NCBI GenBank assembly: GCA_019779905.1
Contig: JABAKE010000001.1
Location: forward strand, 372,001-436,000
Reading direction: 5' to 3'
DNA length: 64,000 nt
From: Modestobacter lapidis
GTDB taxonomy: Bacteria; Actinomycetota; Actinomycetes; Mycobacteriales; Geodermatophilaceae
Shown: positions 46,491-57,845 of the stretch, in pieces
Layout: the number at the start of each line of letters is the position of its first letter
Position numbering within the stretch: position 1 is the first letter of the stretch
Position numbers and translations under genes: made by a program
The notes under the pieces: model-generated
Seen by the model: only the letters and a program-made list of their open reading frames with translations
Database searches by the model: none
Told to the model about the DNA's origin: nothing

Positions 46491-47174
46491 GTGCTCATCC
46501 GCTCGTTTCCCGCCGGCGCGTTCGGCACCAACTGCTACGCCGTCGCCAGCGGGCCGAACGCCGAGTGCGTCGTCGTCGACCCGGGGATGGAGGCCGTCGA
46601 GCCGCTGGCCCGGATGCTGGCCGATGACGGGCTCAAGCCCGTCGCCGTCGTCCTCACCCACGGCCACCTCGACCACACGTTCTCCGTGCTGCCGGTCTGC
46701 GACGGCTACGACATCCCTGCCTACCTGCACCCCGCCGACAGCGGGATGCTCGCCGACCCGCTGCGCTGGCACGGCCCGGCGCTGGCTCCGCTGATCGGCC
46801 AGGTGGCGCTGCCCGACCCGGCCGACGTCCTGCCGCTGGACGACGGCGCGATCCTGTCGCTGGCCGGGGTCGAGCTCACCGTGCGGCACGCGCCGGGGCA
46901 CACCGAGGGCTCGGTGGTCTTCACCTTCGCCACCGACGACTCGCCGGCGTTGCTGGCCGGTGACGTGCTGTTCGCCGGCTCGGTGGGCCGGGTCGATCTC
47001 CCCGGCGGCTCGTGGGCGTCGATGCTCAGCTCGCTGCGCGACGTCGTCCTGCCGCTGGACGACGAGACGCTCGTGCTGCCCGGGCACGGCCCGGCGACGA
47101 CGATCGGCCGCGAGCGCGCCACCAACCCCTACCTCGCCGAAGCGACGAGCGCACCCAAGGGACGAGGTCTCTGA
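46491..47174 (+). CDS. MBL-fold metallo-hydrolase (glyoxalase II-like)
   Basis: This 227-residue metallo-beta-lactamase-fold protein has the metal motif as THGHLDHT, plus [13 protein letters not shown] and LPGHGPATT, a glyoxalase II-like pattern. It is hydrolytic, with an unknown thioester or related substrate. It precedes hisS in many actinobacteria, and its stop codon shares bases with the hisS ATG. Confidence 0.91.
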   Translation: MLIRSFPAGAFGTNCYAVASGPNAECVVVDPGMEAVEPLARMLADDGLKPVAVVLTHGHLDHTFSVLPVCDGYDIPAYLHPADSGMLADPLRWHGPALAPLIGQVALPDPADVLPLDDGAILSLAGVELTVRHAPGHTEGSVVFTFATDDSPALLAGDVLFAGSVGRVDLPGGSWASMLSSLRDVVLPLDDETLVLPGHGPATTIGRERATNPYLAEATSAPKGRGL

Positions 47175-48439
47175 TGAGCGAGCCCATGCGGGCTCCGAAG
47201 GGCACGTTCGACACGCTGCCCCCCGACTCGGCGCAGTTCCTCGCCGTCCGCGACACCCTCACCGCGCCGATGCGGCGGGCCGGCTACGGGTACGTCGAGA
47301 CGCCCGTGTTCGAGGACACCGCGGTCTTCGCGCGCGGCGTGGGGGAGTCTACCGACGTCGTCTCCAAGGAGATGTACACGTTCACCGACCGCGGTGGCCG
47401 GTCCCTCACCCTCCGCCCGGAGCTGACCGCCGGGCTGATGCGGGCCTTCATCGAGCACCGCCTGTACAGCGGGGCGCTGCCGGTGAAGGTGTGGACCGTC
47501 GGGTCGGCCTTCCGCTACGAGCGGCCCCAGGCCGGCCGGTACCGCCACTTCACCCAGGTCGACTGCGAGGCGCTGGGCGTCGACGACCCGGCGCTGGACG
47601 CCGAGATGGTGGCGTTGGCCGCGCAGGGCTTCCGCGACCTGGGGCTGGCCGACTTCGAGCTGCTGCTCACCTCCCTGGGCGACGCGACCTGCCGGCCGCA
47701 GTACCGCGAGCTGCTGGTCGGCTTCCTCGGCGGGCTGGACCTGGACGAGGACACCCGGCGCCGTGCGGAGATCAACCCGCTGCGGGTGCTCGACGACAAG
47801 CGCCCCGAGGTGCAGGCCCGGCTCGACGGCGCGCCGCTGATGGTCGACCACCTGTCGGACTCGACGAAGGCGCACTACGACGCCGTCCGCCAGCACCTCA
47901 CCGACCTCGGTGTCCCCTGGACCGAGGCCCCCAGGCTGGTGCGCGGGCTGGACTACTACACGAAGACGACGTTCGAGTTCGTGCACTCCGGCCTGGGTGC
48001 GCAGTCGGCGATCGGCGGCGGCGGCCGCTACGACGGGCTCTCGGCGGCGCTGGGCGGGCCGGACGTGTCGGGCATCGGCTACGCCGTCGGGGTGGACCGC
48101 ACGCTGCTCGCCGTGCAGGCCGAGGGGCTCGACGTCGTCGCGTCGGCGGGGGTGCAGGCGTTCGTGGTCCCGCTGGGCGCGGAGGCCAAGCGGCTCGCCG
48201 TCCGGCTGGTCGGGCAGCTGCGCTCGGCCGGGATCTCCGCCGACACCGTCTACGGCGACCGGGGGCTCAAGGGCGCGATGAAGGCCGCGGACCGGTCGGG
48301 TGCCTCGCACGCCGTCGTCCTCGGCGACCGGGATCTGGCCGACGGGGTGGCCCAGTTGCGTGACCTGCGCACCCACGAGCAGGTGGCCGTCCCCCTCGGC
48401 GAGCTGTTCGAGCGGGTGCGTGCGACGGTGAGTGCGTGA
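47174..48439 (+). CDS. hisS: Histidyl-tRNA synthetase
   Basis: This class II synthetase has 421 residues. Opening [16 protein letters not shown], motif 2 [20 protein letters not shown], the histidine-specific [13 protein letters not shown] and motif 3 AVGVDRTLL are present, then the anticodon-binding domain. It overlaps the upstream MBL gene. Confidence 0.96.
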   Translation: MSEPMRAPKGTFDTLPPDSAQFLAVRDTLTAPMRRAGYGYVETPVFEDTAVFARGVGESTDVVSKEMYTFTDRGGRSLTLRPELTAGLMRAFIEHRLYSGALPVKVWTVGSAFRYERPQAGRYRHFTQVDCEALGVDDPALDAEMVALAAQGFRDLGLADFELLLTSLGDATCRPQYRELLVGFLGGLDLDEDTRRRAEINPLRVLDDKRPEVQARLDGAPLMVDHLSDSTKAHYDAVRQHLTDLGVPWTEAPRLVRGLDYYTKTTFEFVHSGLGAQSAIGGGGRYDGLSAALGGPDVSGIGYAVGVDRTLLAVQAEGLDVVASAGVQAFVVPLGAEAKRLAVRLVGQLRSAGISADTVYGDRGLKGAMKAADRSGASHAVVLGDRDLADGVAQLRDLRTHEQVAVPLGELFERVRATVSA

Positions 48440-48454
48440 GGATGACGCGCGAGC

Positions 48455-48490
48455 GAGCATCGCGGGGAGCGTCAGCGACCGAGGCGCGGA
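48455..48490. repeat. Second copy of the dispersed 36-bp element
   Basis: This segment matches 34665-34700 at 31 of 36 positions (consensus begins GAGCATCGC). It sits between hisS and the aldo/keto reductase. No clear flanking duplication is seen here. Confidence 0.65.
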
Positions 48491-48518
48491 ACGAGTGCGG
48501 AATCGAACGGGGAACAGC

Positions 48519-49544
48519 GTGACAGTGACCGACGGCATCGCAGAGGCCTCGAACACCCCGATGGAGACCCGGCCGCTGGGCCGGACCGGCGCCGACGTCT
48601 CCGTCGTCGGCCTGGGCACCTGGCAGCTGGGCGGTGACTGGGGCGACGTGGCCGAGGACGACGCCGCCGCCGTCCTCGACGCCGCCCTGGACGCCGGGGT
48701 GACGCTCCTGGACACCGCCGACGTCTACGGCGACGGCCGCTCCGAGGAGCGGATCCGCAGGGCGCTGGCCGCCCGTGGCGAGCGCCCGTTCGTGGCCACC
48801 AAGGCCGGCCGCCGCGCCGACCCGTTCACCGCCGAGACCTACACCCCGGCGAACCTGCGGGCCTGGATCGACCGGTCGCGGCGCAACCTCGGCGTGGACA
48901 CCCTGGACCTGGTGCAGCTGCACTGCCCGCCGCCGACCGTGTACTCCGACGAGCGCGTATACGAGACCCTCGACAGCCTCGTGGAGGAGCAGGCGATCGC
49001 CGCCTACGGCGTCTCGGTCGAGACCGTCACCGAGGGGCTCACCGCGCTGCAGCACCCGGGGGTGCAGTCGATCCAGGTGATCCTCAACGTCTTCCGGCGC
49101 AAGCCGCTGGAGCAGTTGCTCCCGGCCGCCCAGCGCGCCGAGGTGGGCATCCTCGCCCGGGTGCCGCTGGCCAGCGGCCTGCTGACCGGCAAGTACGACG
49201 AGTCGACGACGTTCGCCGCCGATGACCACCGAACCTTCAACCGCCACGGCGAGGCCTTCGACGTGGGGGAGACGTTCGCCGGGGTGCCGTTCGAGGTCGG
49301 CGTCGCCGCGGCCCGCGAGGTCGCGGAGATCGCCGGCCCGGACGTGACCACCGCGGCCTTCGCGCTGCGCTGGGTCATCGACCAGCCCGGCGTCACCACG
49401 GTCATCCCCGGCGCCCGCAACGTCGCGCAGGCGCTGGGCAACGTGGCCGCCGCCGCCATCCCCTCCCTCACCGCCGGCCAGCTGGCCGACCTCGAGCGGG
49501 TGTACGACGAGCGCATCCGCGCCCATGTACACGACCGCTGGTGA
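48519..49544 (+). CDS. Aldo/keto reductase
   Basis: This 341-residue TIM-barrel oxidoreductase has the family motifs [28 protein letters not shown] (catalytic Asp/Tyr), the Lys of VATKAGRR, and the catalytic His region LVQLHCPP. It would reduce carbonyls with NADPH; the substrate is unknown. GTG 48519 has CGGGGA at good spacing; ATG 48561 is an alternative. It lies between hisS and aspS. Confidence 0.9.
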   Translation: MTVTDGIAEASNTPMETRPLGRTGADVSVVGLGTWQLGGDWGDVAEDDAAAVLDAALDAGVTLLDTADVYGDGRSEERIRRALAARGERPFVATKAGRRADPFTAETYTPANLRAWIDRSRRNLGVDTLDLVQLHCPPPTVYSDERVYETLDSLVEEQAIAAYGVSVETVTEGLTALQHPGVQSIQVILNVFRRKPLEQLLPAAQRAEVGILARVPLASGLLTGKYDESTTFAADDHRTFNRHGEAFDVGETFAGVPFEVGVAAAREVAEIAGPDVTTAAFALRWVIDQPGVTTVIPGARNVAQALGNVAAAAIPSLTAGQLADLERVYDERIRAHVHDRW

Positions 49545-49572
49545 CCCACCCCACCTCCTGAAAGGCACTCCC

Positions 49573-51348
49573 TTGCTCCGCACCCACGACGCCGGCGCGC
49601 TCCGCGCGACCGACGCCGGTTCCACGGTCACCCTCGCCGGCTGGGTCGCACGCCGACGTGACCACGGCGGGGTCGTCTTCCTCGACCTGCGCGACGCCTC
49701 GGGTTATGCCCAGGTCGTCGTCCGCGAGGAGGAGGCACATGCGCTGCGCAACGAGTACTGCGTGCTCGTCACCGGCGACGTGCAGCGCCGCCCCGCCGGG
49801 AACGAGAACCCGGAGCTGCCGACCGGTGACATCGAGGTGCTCGCCGCGACGTTGGAGGTGCTGTCGGCATCGGCGCCGCTGCCGTTCCCGATCGAGACGG
49901 CCCAGGCGGCCGGGGACGACGTCCGCTACACCTACCGCTACCTGGACCTGCGCCGGCAGGGGCCGGCGAAGGTGCTGCGGCTGCGCTCGGAGATCAACCG
50001 CATCGCGCGTGAGGTGATGGCCGGGCACGGGTTCGTCGAGGTGGAGACGCCGACGCTGACCCGCTCGACCCCGGAGGGCGCCCGTGACTTCGTCGTCCCG
50101 GTGCGGCTGCAGCCCGGCTCCTGGTACGCGCTGCCGCAGTCGCCGCAGCTGTTCAAGCAGCTGCTGATGATCGGTGGGCTCGAGCGGTACTACCAGATCG
50201 CCCGCGCTTTCCGGGACGAGGACTTCCGCGCCGACCGGCAGCCGGAGTTCACCCAGCTGGACTTCGAGATGAGCTTCGTCGACCGGAACGACGTGCTCGC
50301 CGTCGCGGAGGACGTCGTCCGCTCGCTGTGGGCGGAGCTGGCCTCCTACGAGGTGCCGGAGATCCCGCGGATGACCTACCGCGAGGCGATGGACCGGTTC
50401 GGCTCCGACAAGCCCGACCTGCGGTTCGGCATCGAGCTCACCGAGCTGACCAGCTACTTCGCCGAGACGCCCTTCCGGGTGTTCCAGTCGCCCTACGTCG
50501 GCGCGATCGTGATGCCCGGTGGCGGCTCGCAGCCGCGGCGGGCGTTCGACGCCTGGCAGGACTGGGCCCGCTCGCGGGGGGCCAAGGGCCTGGCCTACGT
50601 CACCGTGGCCGAGGACGGCACCCTCGGCGGGCCGGTGGCCAAGAACATCTCCGAGTCCGAGCGGGCCGGGTTGGTCGAGGCGGTCGGCGCGCAGCCGGGT
50701 GACTGCGTGTTCTTCGCCGCCGGGGCCCGGCGTCCGTCCCAGGAGCTGCTGGGCGCGGCGCGCAACGAGGTGGCCAAGCGGCTGGAGCTGATCCCCGAGG
50801 GCTCCTGGTCGTTCCTGTTCGTCGTCGACTTCCCGATGTTCGAGGAGACCGAGGACGGCAACTGGACCTTCATGCACCACCCCTTCACCTCCCCGACCCC
50901 CGAGTGGCGCGACCGGTTCGCCGAGGACAAGGGGGCCGCGCTGTCGGACGCCTACGACCTGGTGGTCAACGGCAACGAGCTGATGAGCGGCTCGGTGCGT
51001 ATCCACGATGCCGCGCTGCAGGAACGCGTGTTCGAGACCCTGGGCATGTCGAAGGAGGAAGCCCGCGAGCGGTTCGGGTTCTTCCTCGAGGCCTTCGCCT
51101 ACGGCCCGCCGCCGCACGCCGGCGCCGCGCTGGGCTGGGACCGGCTGACCGCGCTGCTGGCCGGGGCGGAGTCGATCCGCGAGGTCATCGCCTTCCCGAA
51201 GACCGGCGCCGGCTACGACCCGCTGACCGGCGCGCCGACGCCGATCACCGACGCGCAGCGCAAGGAAGCGGGGATCGACGTCGTGCCCGAGGCGAAGCCG
51301 ATCCCGGGCGAGCCGGGTGCCCCCGGTCCGACCGACCCCACCGCCTGA
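49573..51348 (+). CDS. aspS: Aspartyl-tRNA synthetase
   Basis: This 591-residue class II synthetase has an N-terminal OB anticodon domain ([20 protein letters not shown]), motif 2 ([20 protein letters not shown]), a bacterial GAD insertion (about 300-410) and motif 3 ([15 protein letters not shown]). It uses a TTG start at 49573 (LLRTHDAG), preceded by GAAAGG; the upstream ATG in frame belongs to the previous gene's end. Whether it is discriminating cannot be told by eye. Confidence 0.95.
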   Translation: MLRTHDAGALRATDAGSTVTLAGWVARRRDHGGVVFLDLRDASGYAQVVVREEEAHALRNEYCVLVTGDVQRRPAGNENPELPTGDIEVLAATLEVLSASAPLPFPIETAQAAGDDVRYTYRYLDLRRQGPAKVLRLRSEINRIAREVMAGHGFVEVETPTLTRSTPEGARDFVVPVRLQPGSWYALPQSPQLFKQLLMIGGLERYYQIARAFRDEDFRADRQPEFTQLDFEMSFVDRNDVLAVAEDVVRSLWAELASYEVPEIPRMTYREAMDRFGSDKPDLRFGIELTELTSYFAETPFRVFQSPYVGAIVMPGGGSQPRRAFDAWQDWARSRGAKGLAYVTVAEDGTLGGPVAKNISESERAGLVEAVGAQPGDCVFFAAGARRPSQELLGAARNEVAKRLELIPEGSWSFLFVVDFPMFEETEDGNWTFMHHPFTSPTPEWRDRFAEDKGAALSDAYDLVVNGNELMSGSVRIHDAALQERVFETLGMSKEEARERFGFFLEAFAYGPPPHAGAALGWDRLTALLAGAESIREVIAFPKTGAGYDPLTGAPTPITDAQRKEAGIDVVPEAKPIPGEPGAPGPTDPTA

Positions 51349-51364
51349 GGCTTCCGCCGGGGGT

Positions 51365-51735
51365 TCACCACCGGGCACCGCGGCTGATCAGCGCGCCCGC
51401 CACCCGGTCCACCACGGCCGTTCGGCGGCCCAGGTGCACCGCGCCAAAGCGGAGCACGAGCCACCCGTCGGCGGCCATGAGTGAGTATCGATCGGGGTCA
51501 CGCCCGAACTGACGCAGGTCAGCGTGCTGCCGTCCCTCGTACTCGACCAGGATCTTCCAGCGGCTGTAGCCGAGGCCGGTACCGGATGAGGCTCTCGGGG
51601 CCGGGAGGCGGCCAGCGGGGGGGACCTCCGGGCGCGGACCACACCTCGGACGCCGTCCCGGAGCTGGGCGCGGGTCAGCCCGGCGGCCCGAGCGTCCTGG
51701 CGGGTGTAGACGGGTGGCAGTTCACCGGCAGTCAT
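51365..51735 (-). pseudogene. Broken AbiEi/DUF559-type gene
   Basis: On the minus strand, an ATG at 51735 opens MTAGELPPVYTRQDAR followed by AAGLTRAQLRDGVRG, the start of actinobacterial AbiEi-N/DUF559 proteins. After about 50 codons the frame shifts. The end then continues in another frame as GYSRWKILVEYEGRQHADLR, then MAADGWLVLRFGAVHLG and the stop at 51367-51365, the end of a Vsr-like DUF559 nuclease domain. Intact relatives are about 300 residues, so an internal deletion with frameshift has removed the middle. Confidence 0.75.
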
Positions 51736-51803
51736 CGCTCGACGGTTGGGTGCGCGGGTCCGACTGCTCACCCGGCCGGAGCCGGCCCGGCGGCACCCCG
51801 CCC

Positions 51804-51844
51804 CTGACCCTCACCCTCGACTCGAGGTCGAGATGGAGGGTCAG
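51804..51844 (-). terminator. Terminator of the second aldo/keto reductase
   Basis: CTGACCCTC (51804-51812) pairs with GAGGGTCAG (51836-51844), with an inner CTCGAC/GTCGAG stem. The hairpin includes the reductase stop codon. Confidence 0.65.
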
Positions 51845-52716
51845 GTGGCGTCGAGGCGGGCGAGCTGGTCGGCGGTCAGCTGTAGGTGTGCCCCGGCCGC
51901 CGAATCGGTGATCGACTCCTGCCGGGAGGCGCCCGGGATGGGCAGGACGACGTCGGATTGGGCCAGGTGCCAGGCCACGGTCACCCGGTACACCGACACG
52001 CCGAGCTCGGCGGCGACGGCGGCGAACCCGCCGGCGGTGGCGTCCAGCGACTTGGCCGCCGAGATCCCGCCGAACGGACTCCACGGCAGGAACGCCAATC
52101 CATGCCGGGCGCAGTGCGCCAGTTCACCGGCCGACGAGCGGTATCCCGGCGAGAACTGGTTCTGCACGCTGACCAGGGCGTCGCCGACGATCTCGCGGGC
52201 CACGTCGATCTGGCCGACGTCGGCGTTGGAGATCCCGACCATCCGCACCAGCCCGTCGTCGGCCAGTGCCCGCAGCGCGCCCATCGACTCCTCCCACGGC
52301 GTGGCCGGATCGGGGCGGTGGAACTGGTAGAGCCCGATCGCCTCGACGCCGAGCCGGCGCAGCGACGCCTCGCACGCCCGGCGCAGGTACGCCGCCGTCC
52401 CGTCCAGCTCCCACTCCGTGCCGCGCCGGGTGTGGCCGCCCTTGGTCGCCACCAGCACGCCGGAGCTGTCGCCGCCGTAGGAGGACAGCGCCGCGGCCAC
52501 CAGCGACTCGTTGTGGCCGAACTCCGCCTCGTCGCGGGCGTAGGCGTCGGCGGTGTCGATCAGGGTCACCCCGGCATCCAGGGCGGCGTGGACGACGGCC
52601 TGCGCGTCGGTGGCCGACGGGCGCGGGTCCTTGGTGGACAGCGGCATCGCGCCCAGCCCGACCGCCCCCACCTCGATCCGGCCGACGGTGTCGTTGCCGA
52701 TGGTGCGCTGCTGCAC
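51841..52716 (-). CDS. Aldo/keto reductase
   Basis: This 291-residue TIM-barrel reductase shows [31 protein letters not shown], the Lys of LVATKGGH and YQFHRPDP with the catalytic His. It differs clearly from the reductase at 48.5 kb and is closer to the AKR13-like subgroup. GTG 52716 (VQQRTIGND) has CGGAGG upstream. It is divergent from rarA, 60 bp away. The substrate is unknown. Confidence 0.9.
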   Translation of the reverse strand: MQQRTIGNDTVGRIEVGAVGLGAMPLSTKDPRPSATDAQAVVHAALDAGVTLIDTADAYARDEAEFGHNESLVAAALSSYGGDSSGVLVATKGGHTRRGTEWELDGTAAYLRRACEASLRRLGVEAIGLYQFHRPDPATPWEESMGALRALADDGLVRMVGISNADVGQIDVAREIVGDALVSVQNQFSPGYRSSAGELAHCARHGLAFLPWSPFGGISAAKSLDATAGGFAAVAAELGVSVYRVTVAWHLAQSDVVLPIPGASRQESITDSAAGAHLQLTADQLARLDAT

Positions 52717-52763
52717 GGAGGCCTCCGGGGGATGGAAGGGACGGGACCGTCGTGCCCCGCGGG

Positions 52764-52769
52764 TAGCGT
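52764..52769 (+). promoter_or_regulatory. Candidate rarA -10 box
   Basis: TAGCGT ends 7 nt before GTG 52777, consistent with a leaderless mRNA. Confidence 0.45.
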
Positions 52770-52776
52770 CGCAACC

Positions 52777-54129
52777 GTGAGCGTGGGCGGAACGACCCTG
52801 TTCGACGGGTCCCCGGAGGAGGACCCGGCCGCACCGGCGGTCGACCCCGGCGCCCCGTTGGCGGTACGGATGCGCCCGCGCGCGCTGGACGAGGTGGTCG
52901 GCCAGCAGCACCTCCTCGGCCCCCGCGCCCCGTTGCGCCGCCTGGTCGAGGCCGACGAGCCGATGTCCCTGGTGCTCTACGGGCCGCCCGGCACGGGCAA
53001 GACGACCCTCGCGCACGTCATCTCGCTGGCCACCAAGCGTTCCTTCGTCCAGTTGTCGGCGCTGGATGCCGGGGTCAAGGAGGTGCGTGCGGTCATCGCG
53101 CACGCCAAGCGGGAACTGACCCACGCCGGCCGGCGCACCGTGCTGTTCATCGACGAGGTCCACCGGTTCTCCAAGACCCAGCAGGACTCCCTGCTGTCGG
53201 CGGTGGAGGACCGGATCGTCAGTCTGATCGCCGCGACGACGGAGAACCCGTTCTTCTCGGTGGTCAGCCCGCTGCTGTCCCGCAGCCTCGTGCTCGCGTT
53301 GCAGCCGTTGAGCGACGACGACGTCCGGGCGGTGCTGCGCCGGGCTCTGGCCAGCGACCGCGGGCTGGACGGCGCGGTCACGCTCGCGCCCGAGGCCGAG
53401 GAGCACCTGCTGCGGGTGGCCGGCGGCGACGCCCGCAAGGCGCTGACTGCCCTGGAGTCCGGCGCCGGCGCTGCCCGGGCGGCAGGGAGCACCGTGCTGG
53501 ACCTGGCCACCCTGGAGACGGCGGTCGCCCAGGCGGCGGTGCGCTACGACCGGCAGGGCGACCAGCACTACGACGTGGCCAGCGCGCTGATCAAGTCGAT
53601 CCGCGGCAGCGACGTCGACGCCGCGCTGCACTACCTGGCCCGGATGGTGTCGGCGGGGGAGGACCCGCGCTTCATCGCCCGCCGGCTGGTCATCTCTGCC
53701 AGCGAGGACATCGGCATGGCAGACCCGACCGCGCTGCTCGCCGCGGTGGCGGCGGCCGACGCGGTCGCCTTCATCGGCATGCCCGAGGGACACTTCCCGC
53801 TGGCCCAGGCCGTCGTCCACCTGGCCACCGCGCCGAAGTCCAACGCCCTCACGGTGGGCATCAGTGAGTCGATGGCCGACGTGCGCGCCGGGCTGGCCGG
53901 GCCGGTCCCGCCGGGGCTGCGCGACGCCCACTACGCCGGGGCGAAGAAGCTGGGGCACGGCAGCGCCTACGCCTATCCGCACGACCACCCCGACGGCGTG
54001 CTGCCGCAGCAGTACCCGCCCGACGCGCTGGTCGGCCGGGACTACTACCGGCCCACCACCAGGGGGGTCGAGAGCCAGTTGTCCGCCCGGGTGGCCAAGC
54101 TCCGGGCGATCGTGCGCCGCCGCCGCTGA
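52777..54129 (+). CDS. rarA: Replication-associated recombination protein RarA (MgsA)
   Basis: This 450-residue AAA+ clamp-loader-like ATPase acts at stalled replication forks. Walker A is GPPGTGKTT, Walker B is [10 protein letters not shown], sensor 1 is [10 protein letters not shown], and the C-terminal MgsA domain has [11 protein letters not shown] and ANAKKLG-like [10 protein letters not shown]. It lies upstream of alaS, as in many actinobacteria. Confidence 0.95.
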   Translation: MSVGGTTLFDGSPEEDPAAPAVDPGAPLAVRMRPRALDEVVGQQHLLGPRAPLRRLVEADEPMSLVLYGPPGTGKTTLAHVISLATKRSFVQLSALDAGVKEVRAVIAHAKRELTHAGRRTVLFIDEVHRFSKTQQDSLLSAVEDRIVSLIAATTENPFFSVVSPLLSRSLVLALQPLSDDDVRAVLRRALASDRGLDGAVTLAPEAEEHLLRVAGGDARKALTALESGAGAARAAGSTVLDLATLETAVAQAAVRYDRQGDQHYDVASALIKSIRGSDVDAALHYLARMVSAGEDPRFIARRLVISASEDIGMADPTALLAAVAAADAVAFIGMPEGHFPLAQAVVHLATAPKSNALTVGISESMADVRAGLAGPVPPGLRDAHYAGAKKLGHGSAYAYPHDHPDGVLPQQYPPDALVGRDYYRPTTRGVESQLSARVAKLRAIVRRRR

Positions 54130-54173
54130 GCCCGGCGCGTGCAGCGCGGACGACGGCGGTCGGTGCCCCCGAC

Positions 54174-54179
54174 TAGTGT
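54174..54179 (+). promoter_or_regulatory. Candidate -10 box for the DUF948 gene
   Basis: TAGTGT gives a leader of about 75 nt; GAGGAG lies before the GTG at 54261. Confidence 0.35.
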
Positions 54180-54260
54180 TGCCCCACCGGCCGGGCCCCG
54201 ACGGGACGTGGGGGCCGGGCACAGTCGAACGAGAGCAAGCCGATCCAGAGGAGTGCACGC

Positions 54261-54686
54261 GTGTCCGCAGGAGAGTGGGCCGGGCTGATCGCAGCCATCG
54301 CCTTGGTGCTGCTGGTCGTCCTGCTGGCGGTGCCGCTGCTCAAGCTCGGGCGCACGCTGGACGAGGCGACGCTGACCATCCGCCAGGCCCGGGAGCAGGC
54401 GATGCCGATCCTCGGCCAGGCGTCCACGACGGTCGCCCACGTAAACTCCAACCTGGAGCGGGTGGACGACATCACCGGCAACGCCGCCAACGTGTCGAGC
54501 AACGTCGCCGCACTGACCAGCGTCGTCGCCGCGACCATCGGCAGTCCGCTGATCAAGGTCGCCGCGTTCAGCTACGGCGTGCGCAGCGCGGCCAGGAAGA
54601 AGCGCGAGGGCCAGGCCGTGGTCGACGCCAACCGGGCCGCCAAGGACGAGCGCCGCGCCCGTCGCGCCGCCCGGCGGGCCGCCTGA
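54261..54686 (+). CDS. DUF948 membrane protein
   Basis: The 141-residue protein has one N-terminal membrane segment (WAGLIAAIALVLLVVLLAVP) and then a predicted helical domain with the spacing of a coiled coil (ASTTVAHVNSNLERVDDITG). The basic C-terminus is rich in Arg and Ala. DUF948 proteins are linked to alaS in Gram-positives; their function is unknown. It overlaps the next gene. Confidence 0.88.
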   Translation: MSAGEWAGLIAAIALVLLVVLLAVPLLKLGRTLDEATLTIRQAREQAMPILGQASTTVAHVNSNLERVDDITGNAANVSSNVAALTSVVAATIGSPLIKVAAFSYGVRSAARKKREGQAVVDANRAAKDERRARRAARRAA

Positions 54687-54973
54687 TGCGCCGGCTGTTC
54701 TGGCTGGCGATGGGCATCACCATCGGCGCCCTCGTCGTCCGCAAGCTGAGCCGCGCCGCGGAGAAGATGACCCCGCAGGGCATCGCCGGCCAGCTGGCCG
54801 ACGGCCTGCGCGACCTGGCCGAGGCGATCGGCGACTTCGGCGCCGACGTGCGCGCCGCGGCAGCCGGCCGCGAGGAGGAGCTGCGTGCCGGCACCGGGCT
54901 GGACGCCCCGCTGCCCGAGCGGTCCGAGAACGCACTGCCCGGTCGCCGCGGCGCCCACGCCGCCGACAGCTGA
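54686..54973 (+). CDS. Small membrane protein upstream of alaS
   Basis: The 95-residue protein has one N-terminal hydrophobic segment (LFWLAMGITIGALVVRKL) and a helical, charged region (QLADGLRDLAEAIGDFGADV). It resembles the small actinobacterial family annotated DUF6167. It shares its start with the DUF948 stop, and the two are likely partners of unknown role. Confidence 0.82.
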   Translation: MRRLFWLAMGITIGALVVRKLSRAAEKMTPQGIAGQLADGLRDLAEAIGDFGADVRAAAAGREEELRAGTGLDAPLPERSENALPGRRGAHAADS

Positions 54974-55058
54974 GCCCACCACCCCACCCCACGCAGCGGA
55001 CCGAGGCTCCCCGCCACCCTCCTGCCGGAGCGTCCGCTCGAGCCGAGACTGAGCCCTG

Positions 55059-57746
55059 ATGCAGACCGCCGAGATCCGCCGCCGTTTCCTGGAGCACTTC
55101 GAGCAGCGGGGGCACACCGTCGTCCCCAGCGCCTCGCTGGTGTCCCCGGACCCCTCCCTGCTCTTCACCGTCGCCGGGATGGTCCCGTTCATCCCGTACC
55201 TGACCGGCCGCGAGCCGGCCCCCTACCCGCGGGCGACCAGCGTGCAGAAGTGCGTGCGCACCCTCGACATCGAGGAGGTCGGCAAGACCACCCGGCACGG
55301 CACGTTCTTCCAGATGAACGGCAACTTCTCCTTCGGCGACTACTTCAAGGCCGAGGCCATCCAGTACGCCTGGGAGCTGGTCACCGGCCGCGTCGAGGAC
55401 GGCGGGCTCGGATTCGACCCGGAGAAGATCTGGGTCACCGTCTACCTCGACGACGACGAGGCGGCGGATGCCTGGCACCGGATCGCCGGCGTGCCGAAGG
55501 ACCGCATCCAGCGGCTGGGCATGGAGGACAACTACTGGTCGACCGGCGCCGCCGGGCCGGCGGGCCCGTGTTCGGAGATCTACGTCGACCGGGGTCCGGA
55601 GTACGGCCCCGACGGCGGCCCGGCCGTCGACCGCGCCGGCGACCGGTTCCTGGAGATCTGGAACCTGGTCTTCATGCAGTACGAGCGGGGGCCGGGGGAG
55701 GGCAAGGACTTCCCGATCCTCGGCGAGCTGCCGAAGAAGAACATCGACACCGGCATGGGACTGGAGCGGGTGGCGTTCCTGCTGCAGGGCGTCGACAACA
55801 TGTACGAGATCGACGAGGTGTCGCCGGTCCTGCGCCGGGCGGCCGAGCTCGCCGGCGTCCGATACGGCGCCGACCACGGGTCCGACGTCCGGCTGCGGGT
55901 GGTCGCCGACCACGTCCGCAGCGGGCTGATGCTCATCGGTGACGGTGTGACCCCCGGCAACGAGGGTGGCGGCTACATCCTGCGGCGGTTGCTGCGCCGG
56001 GCCGTGCGGTCGATGAAGCTGCTCGGGGTCGAGGAGGCCGCGTTGCCGGAGCTGCTGCCGGTGTCCCGCGACGCGATGAGCGGCAGCTATCCCGAGCTGA
56101 CCGGCGACTTCGCCCGCATCTCCGGCATCGCCTACGCCGAGGAGGAGGCGTTCCGGCGCACCCTCACGGCCGGGACGGCGCTGTTCGACACCGCGGTGGC
56201 GCAGGCCAAGGCGGCCGGGACGCCGGCGCTCTCGGGTACCCAGGCGTTCTCCCTGCACGACACCTACGGGTTCCCGATCGACGTGACCCTGGAGATGGCC
56301 GCCGAGCAGGCCGTCACCGTCGACGAGGCCGGCTTCCGGGCGCTGATGACCGAGCAGCGCGAGCGCGCCCGGGCCGACGCCCGGGCCAAGCGCACCGGCG
56401 CGGTCGACGTGCTGGCCTACCGGCGGCTGCTGGCTGAGCACGGGCCGACCGACTGGCGGGCCTACGACGCCCTGCGCACCGACTCCCGGGTGCTGGGCGT
56501 GGTCGACGAGGGCCATCCCGGGAACGGCGACCAGAGCGACCCGGTCGCCGGGCCCGGCCAGGTCACCCGGGTCGTGCTGGACCGGACGCCGTTCTACGCG
56601 GAGTCCGGCGGGCAGGTCGCCGACGCCGGTGAGCTCAGCTGGGACGGCGGTCGCGCCGAGGTCATCGACGTGCAACGGCCGGTCAAGGGGCTGGTCGTCC
56701 ACCAGGTGCGGGTGCTCGACGGCGAACTGCGCACCGGTACCGAGCTGTCCGCCGCGGTGGACCGCGAGTGGCGGCTGTCCGCGTGCCAGGCGCACTCGGG
56801 CACCCACGTCGTGCACGCTGCGCTCCGGCAGGTGCTCGGCCCGCAGGCGCTGCAGTCCGGGTCCTACAACCGGCCCGGCTACCTACGGCTGGACTTCGCG
56901 TGGCAGGGCGCGTTGACGGGGCAGCAGCGCACCGACATCGAGGACGTCGCCAACGCCGCGGTCCGCACCGACCACGGTGTGCGCGCGCTGTACATGACGC
57001 TGCCCGAGGCGCGCGACTTCGGCGCCCTGGCGCTGTTCGGCGAGACCTACGGCGAGCAGGTGCGCGTGGTCGAGATCGGCGGGGAGTGGTCCCGGGAGCT
57101 GTGCGGTGGCACCCACGTGCGCGGCAGCGCCCAGATCGGCACCCTCGCGCTCACCGGCGAGAGCTCGGTAGGCTCCGGCGCGCGGCGGGTGGAGGCCGCC
57201 GTCGGCCTGGAGGGCTTCCGCTACCTGGCCCGCGAGCGGGACCTCGTCCGCCAGCTGGGCGACCTGCTCAAGACCCCGCAGGACGGGATCGTCGACCGGG
57301 TCAGCGGCATGCTCGAGCGGCTCCGCGACGCCGACCGGGAACTGGCCGCGCTGCGCGCCCAGCAGACGCTCGCCGCGGCGGGCGACCTGGCCTCGGGGGC
57401 ACGGGATGTCGGTGGCATCGCGGTGGTGACCGGCTCGCCGGCCGGGCTGTCCGGCGGTGACCTGCGCGGCCTGGCCCTCGATGTGCGCGGCCGGCTGGGC
57501 GAGCGCCCTGCCGCCGTGCTGCTGGCCTCGGCCGCGGACGGCAAGGTGGCGCTGGTGGCTGCGGTCAACCCCGCGGCGCAGCAGCGGGGAGTGTCGGCCA
57601 ACGACCTGCTGAAGGCCGCGGCCGCCCCGGTCGGTGGGCGTGGCGGAGGCAAGCCCGACGTGGCCCAGGGTGGCGGAACGGACCCCGCCGGCATCCCCGC
57701 CGCCCTCGCGGCCGCCGAGCAGGCGATCGAGGCGGCATCCCCGTGA
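55059..57746 (+). CDS. alaS: Alanyl-tRNA synthetase
   Basis: The 895-residue class II synthetase begins [19 protein letters not shown]. The catalytic core includes [15 protein letters not shown] and the Gly-rich region [15 protein letters not shown]. The editing domain has [11 protein letters not shown] and CGGTHV, the zinc ligands. The C-terminal C-Ala domain ends [16 protein letters not shown]. Length is normal. The short gap upstream holds no T-box. Confidence 0.97.
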   Translation: MQTAEIRRRFLEHFEQRGHTVVPSASLVSPDPSLLFTVAGMVPFIPYLTGREPAPYPRATSVQKCVRTLDIEEVGKTTRHGTFFQMNGNFSFGDYFKAEAIQYAWELVTGRVEDGGLGFDPEKIWVTVYLDDDEAADAWHRIAGVPKDRIQRLGMEDNYWSTGAAGPAGPCSEIYVDRGPEYGPDGGPAVDRAGDRFLEIWNLVFMQYERGPGEGKDFPILGELPKKNIDTGMGLERVAFLLQGVDNMYEIDEVSPVLRRAAELAGVRYGADHGSDVRLRVVADHVRSGLMLIGDGVTPGNEGGGYILRRLLRRAVRSMKLLGVEEAALPELLPVSRDAMSGSYPELTGDFARISGIAYAEEEAFRRTLTAGTALFDTAVAQAKAAGTPALSGTQAFSLHDTYGFPIDVTLEMAAEQAVTVDEAGFRALMTEQRERARADARAKRTGAVDVLAYRRLLAEHGPTDWRAYDALRTDSRVLGVVDEGHPGNGDQSDPVAGPGQVTRVVLDRTPFYAESGGQVADAGELSWDGGRAEVIDVQRPVKGLVVHQVRVLDGELRTGTELSAAVDREWRLSACQAHSGTHVVHAALRQVLGPQALQSGSYNRPGYLRLDFAWQGALTGQQRTDIEDVANAAVRTDHGVRALYMTLPEARDFGALALFGETYGEQVRVVEIGGEWSRELCGGTHVRGSAQIGTLALTGESSVGSGARRVEAAVGLEGFRYLARERDLVRQLGDLLKTPQDGIVDRVSGMLERLRDADRELAALRAQQTLAAAGDLASGARDVGGIAVVTGSPAGLSGGDLRGLALDVRGRLGERPAAVLLASAADGKVALVAAVNPAAQQRGVSANDLLKAAAAPVGGRGGGKPDVAQGGGTDPAGIPAALAAAEQAIEAASP

Positions 57747-57845
57747 CCCCGACGCGCGACGGTCCCTGCCCGGGAGGGCGGCGGCCCTCCCGGCCGGTGC
57801 CCGGTCCACCTCACGGGCTGGCGTCGGACGACCGGAGCACCGACG

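Noticed and set aside
55059-55059. T-box or other tRNA-sensing leader before alaS, hisS, aspS or thrS
   Set aside because: The leaders are short and lack the T-box sequence and specifier-loop structure.
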